A program made the translations under genes and the position numbers. Below the pieces are notes generated by a model. The model searched no databases and was not told the DNA's origin. It was given only the letters and a program-made list of their open reading frames with translations. 64,000 nt of DNA, taken from NCBI GenBank assembly GCA_934728065.1, contig CAKVDW010000007.1:15831-79830 (forward strand), given 5' to 3'. This stretch comes from an uncultured Campylobacter sp. GTDB lineage: Bacteria > Campylobacterota > Campylobacteria > Campylobacterales > Campylobacteraceae. Shown here piece after piece: positions 63,840 to 64,000 of the stretch (positions within the stretch are counted from its first letter, which is position 1; every line of letters begins with the position of its first letter).

Positions 63840-64000
63840 GCCTTTAAATCCCACTCAATAGGGCTTTTGCCAAGTTGTTTTAAGATTTCATTGCTCTTTG
63901 AAAAGTGTTTGCAGCCCAAAAAACCCGTGCGAGCAAGTGGCGATGGGTGCGCTGCTTCTAGCACAAAATGCCTTTGCGTGTCGATGAGTGCTTTTTTAGC
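63836..64000 (-). CDS. ung: Uracil-DNA glycosylase, C-terminal part
   Basis: The reverse strand from the window edge reads [20 protein letters not shown] with [20 protein letters not shown] and ends [15 protein letters not shown] is the DNA-leucine-loop signature of family 1 UDG. Only the last 54 residues are in the window. Confidence 0.93.
   Translation of the reverse strand, partial: AKKALIDTQRHFVLEAAHPSPLARTGFLGCKHFSKSNEILKQLGKSPIEWDLKA

Noticed and set aside
1-64000. Possible CRISPR array or prophage
   Set aside because: I saw no regularly spaced repeats with unique spacers, no cas genes and no run of phage structural genes; the repeat-rich gap at 27.9-28.3 kb has irregular spacing and inverted copies, unlike CRISPR.

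Overview
The window is a 64 kb piece of chromosome from a Campylobacter-like epsilonproteobacterium (Campylobacterota). The DNA is AT-rich. Gene sets and orders that I know from Campylobacter jejuni recur: rpsB-tsf; petABC with a di-haem PetC; rplY-pth-lptG; tal-serB-cheW-cheA-cheV; greA-lpxB; mutY-kgtP-radical SAM; nifU/murE/ybaB/PDZ/ispA/tkt/iam; rpmJ-rpsM-rpsK-rpsD-rpoA-rplQ; and surE followed by a ThiF-type gene. Poly-G contingency tracts and -10-only promoters also fit. I cannot name the species.

Layout. 1-1.6 kb: tsf (partial) and rpsB. 1.8-4.0 kb: a small accessory locus with an ImmA/IrrE peptidase, a PIN-like DUF4411 protein and two short remnants. 4.1-7.8 kb: a ClbS/DfsB-like gene and the cytochrome bc1 operon. 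7.8-14 kb: three DUF2920 hydrolase paralogues around mnmG, two of them carrying poly-G tracts. 14-19 kb: ribE, pgeF, ppiB, yebC and the rplY-pth-lptG operon with an overlooked 26-codon ORF. 19.3-21.4 kb: a lone DUF262/DUF1524 (GmrSD-like) gene. 21.4-27 kb: tal, serB and the chemotaxis genes. 27-30 kb: a metallophosphoesterase, a 650 bp repeat-filled gap, greA and lpxB.

30.2-34.9 kb is a BcgI-like restriction system (fused nuclease-methylase plus a two-half specificity subunit) with a Fic gene between its subunits. 35-39.3 kb returns to core genes. 39.3-45.5 kb is a second accessory island: HicAB, a BrnA antitoxin with a broken BrnT, an HNH nuclease, and a phase-variable Type IIG restriction-methylation gene that is out of frame (G10) in this copy. 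Two fossil 3' ends of a related Type IIG gene lie between the modules. From 45.5 kb on the content is core: an Mce/Mla lipid-transport operon, tkt, ispA, murE, nifU-like, a drug exporter, the alpha-operon ribosomal genes, four tRNAs, a ModD-like gene, surE, a ThiF-like gene, a sigma-54-driven flagellar chaperone candidate and the end of ung.

The strongest non-routine signals are: the OFF-phase Type IIG gene; poly-G tracts at two different positions in the DUF2920 family; paired 33 bp palindromes upstream of hsdS; the peptidase/PIN locus with a translationally coupled truncated third gene; tandem peptide repeats inserted in LpxB and MutY; and the tiled 26-codon ORF between pth and lptG.
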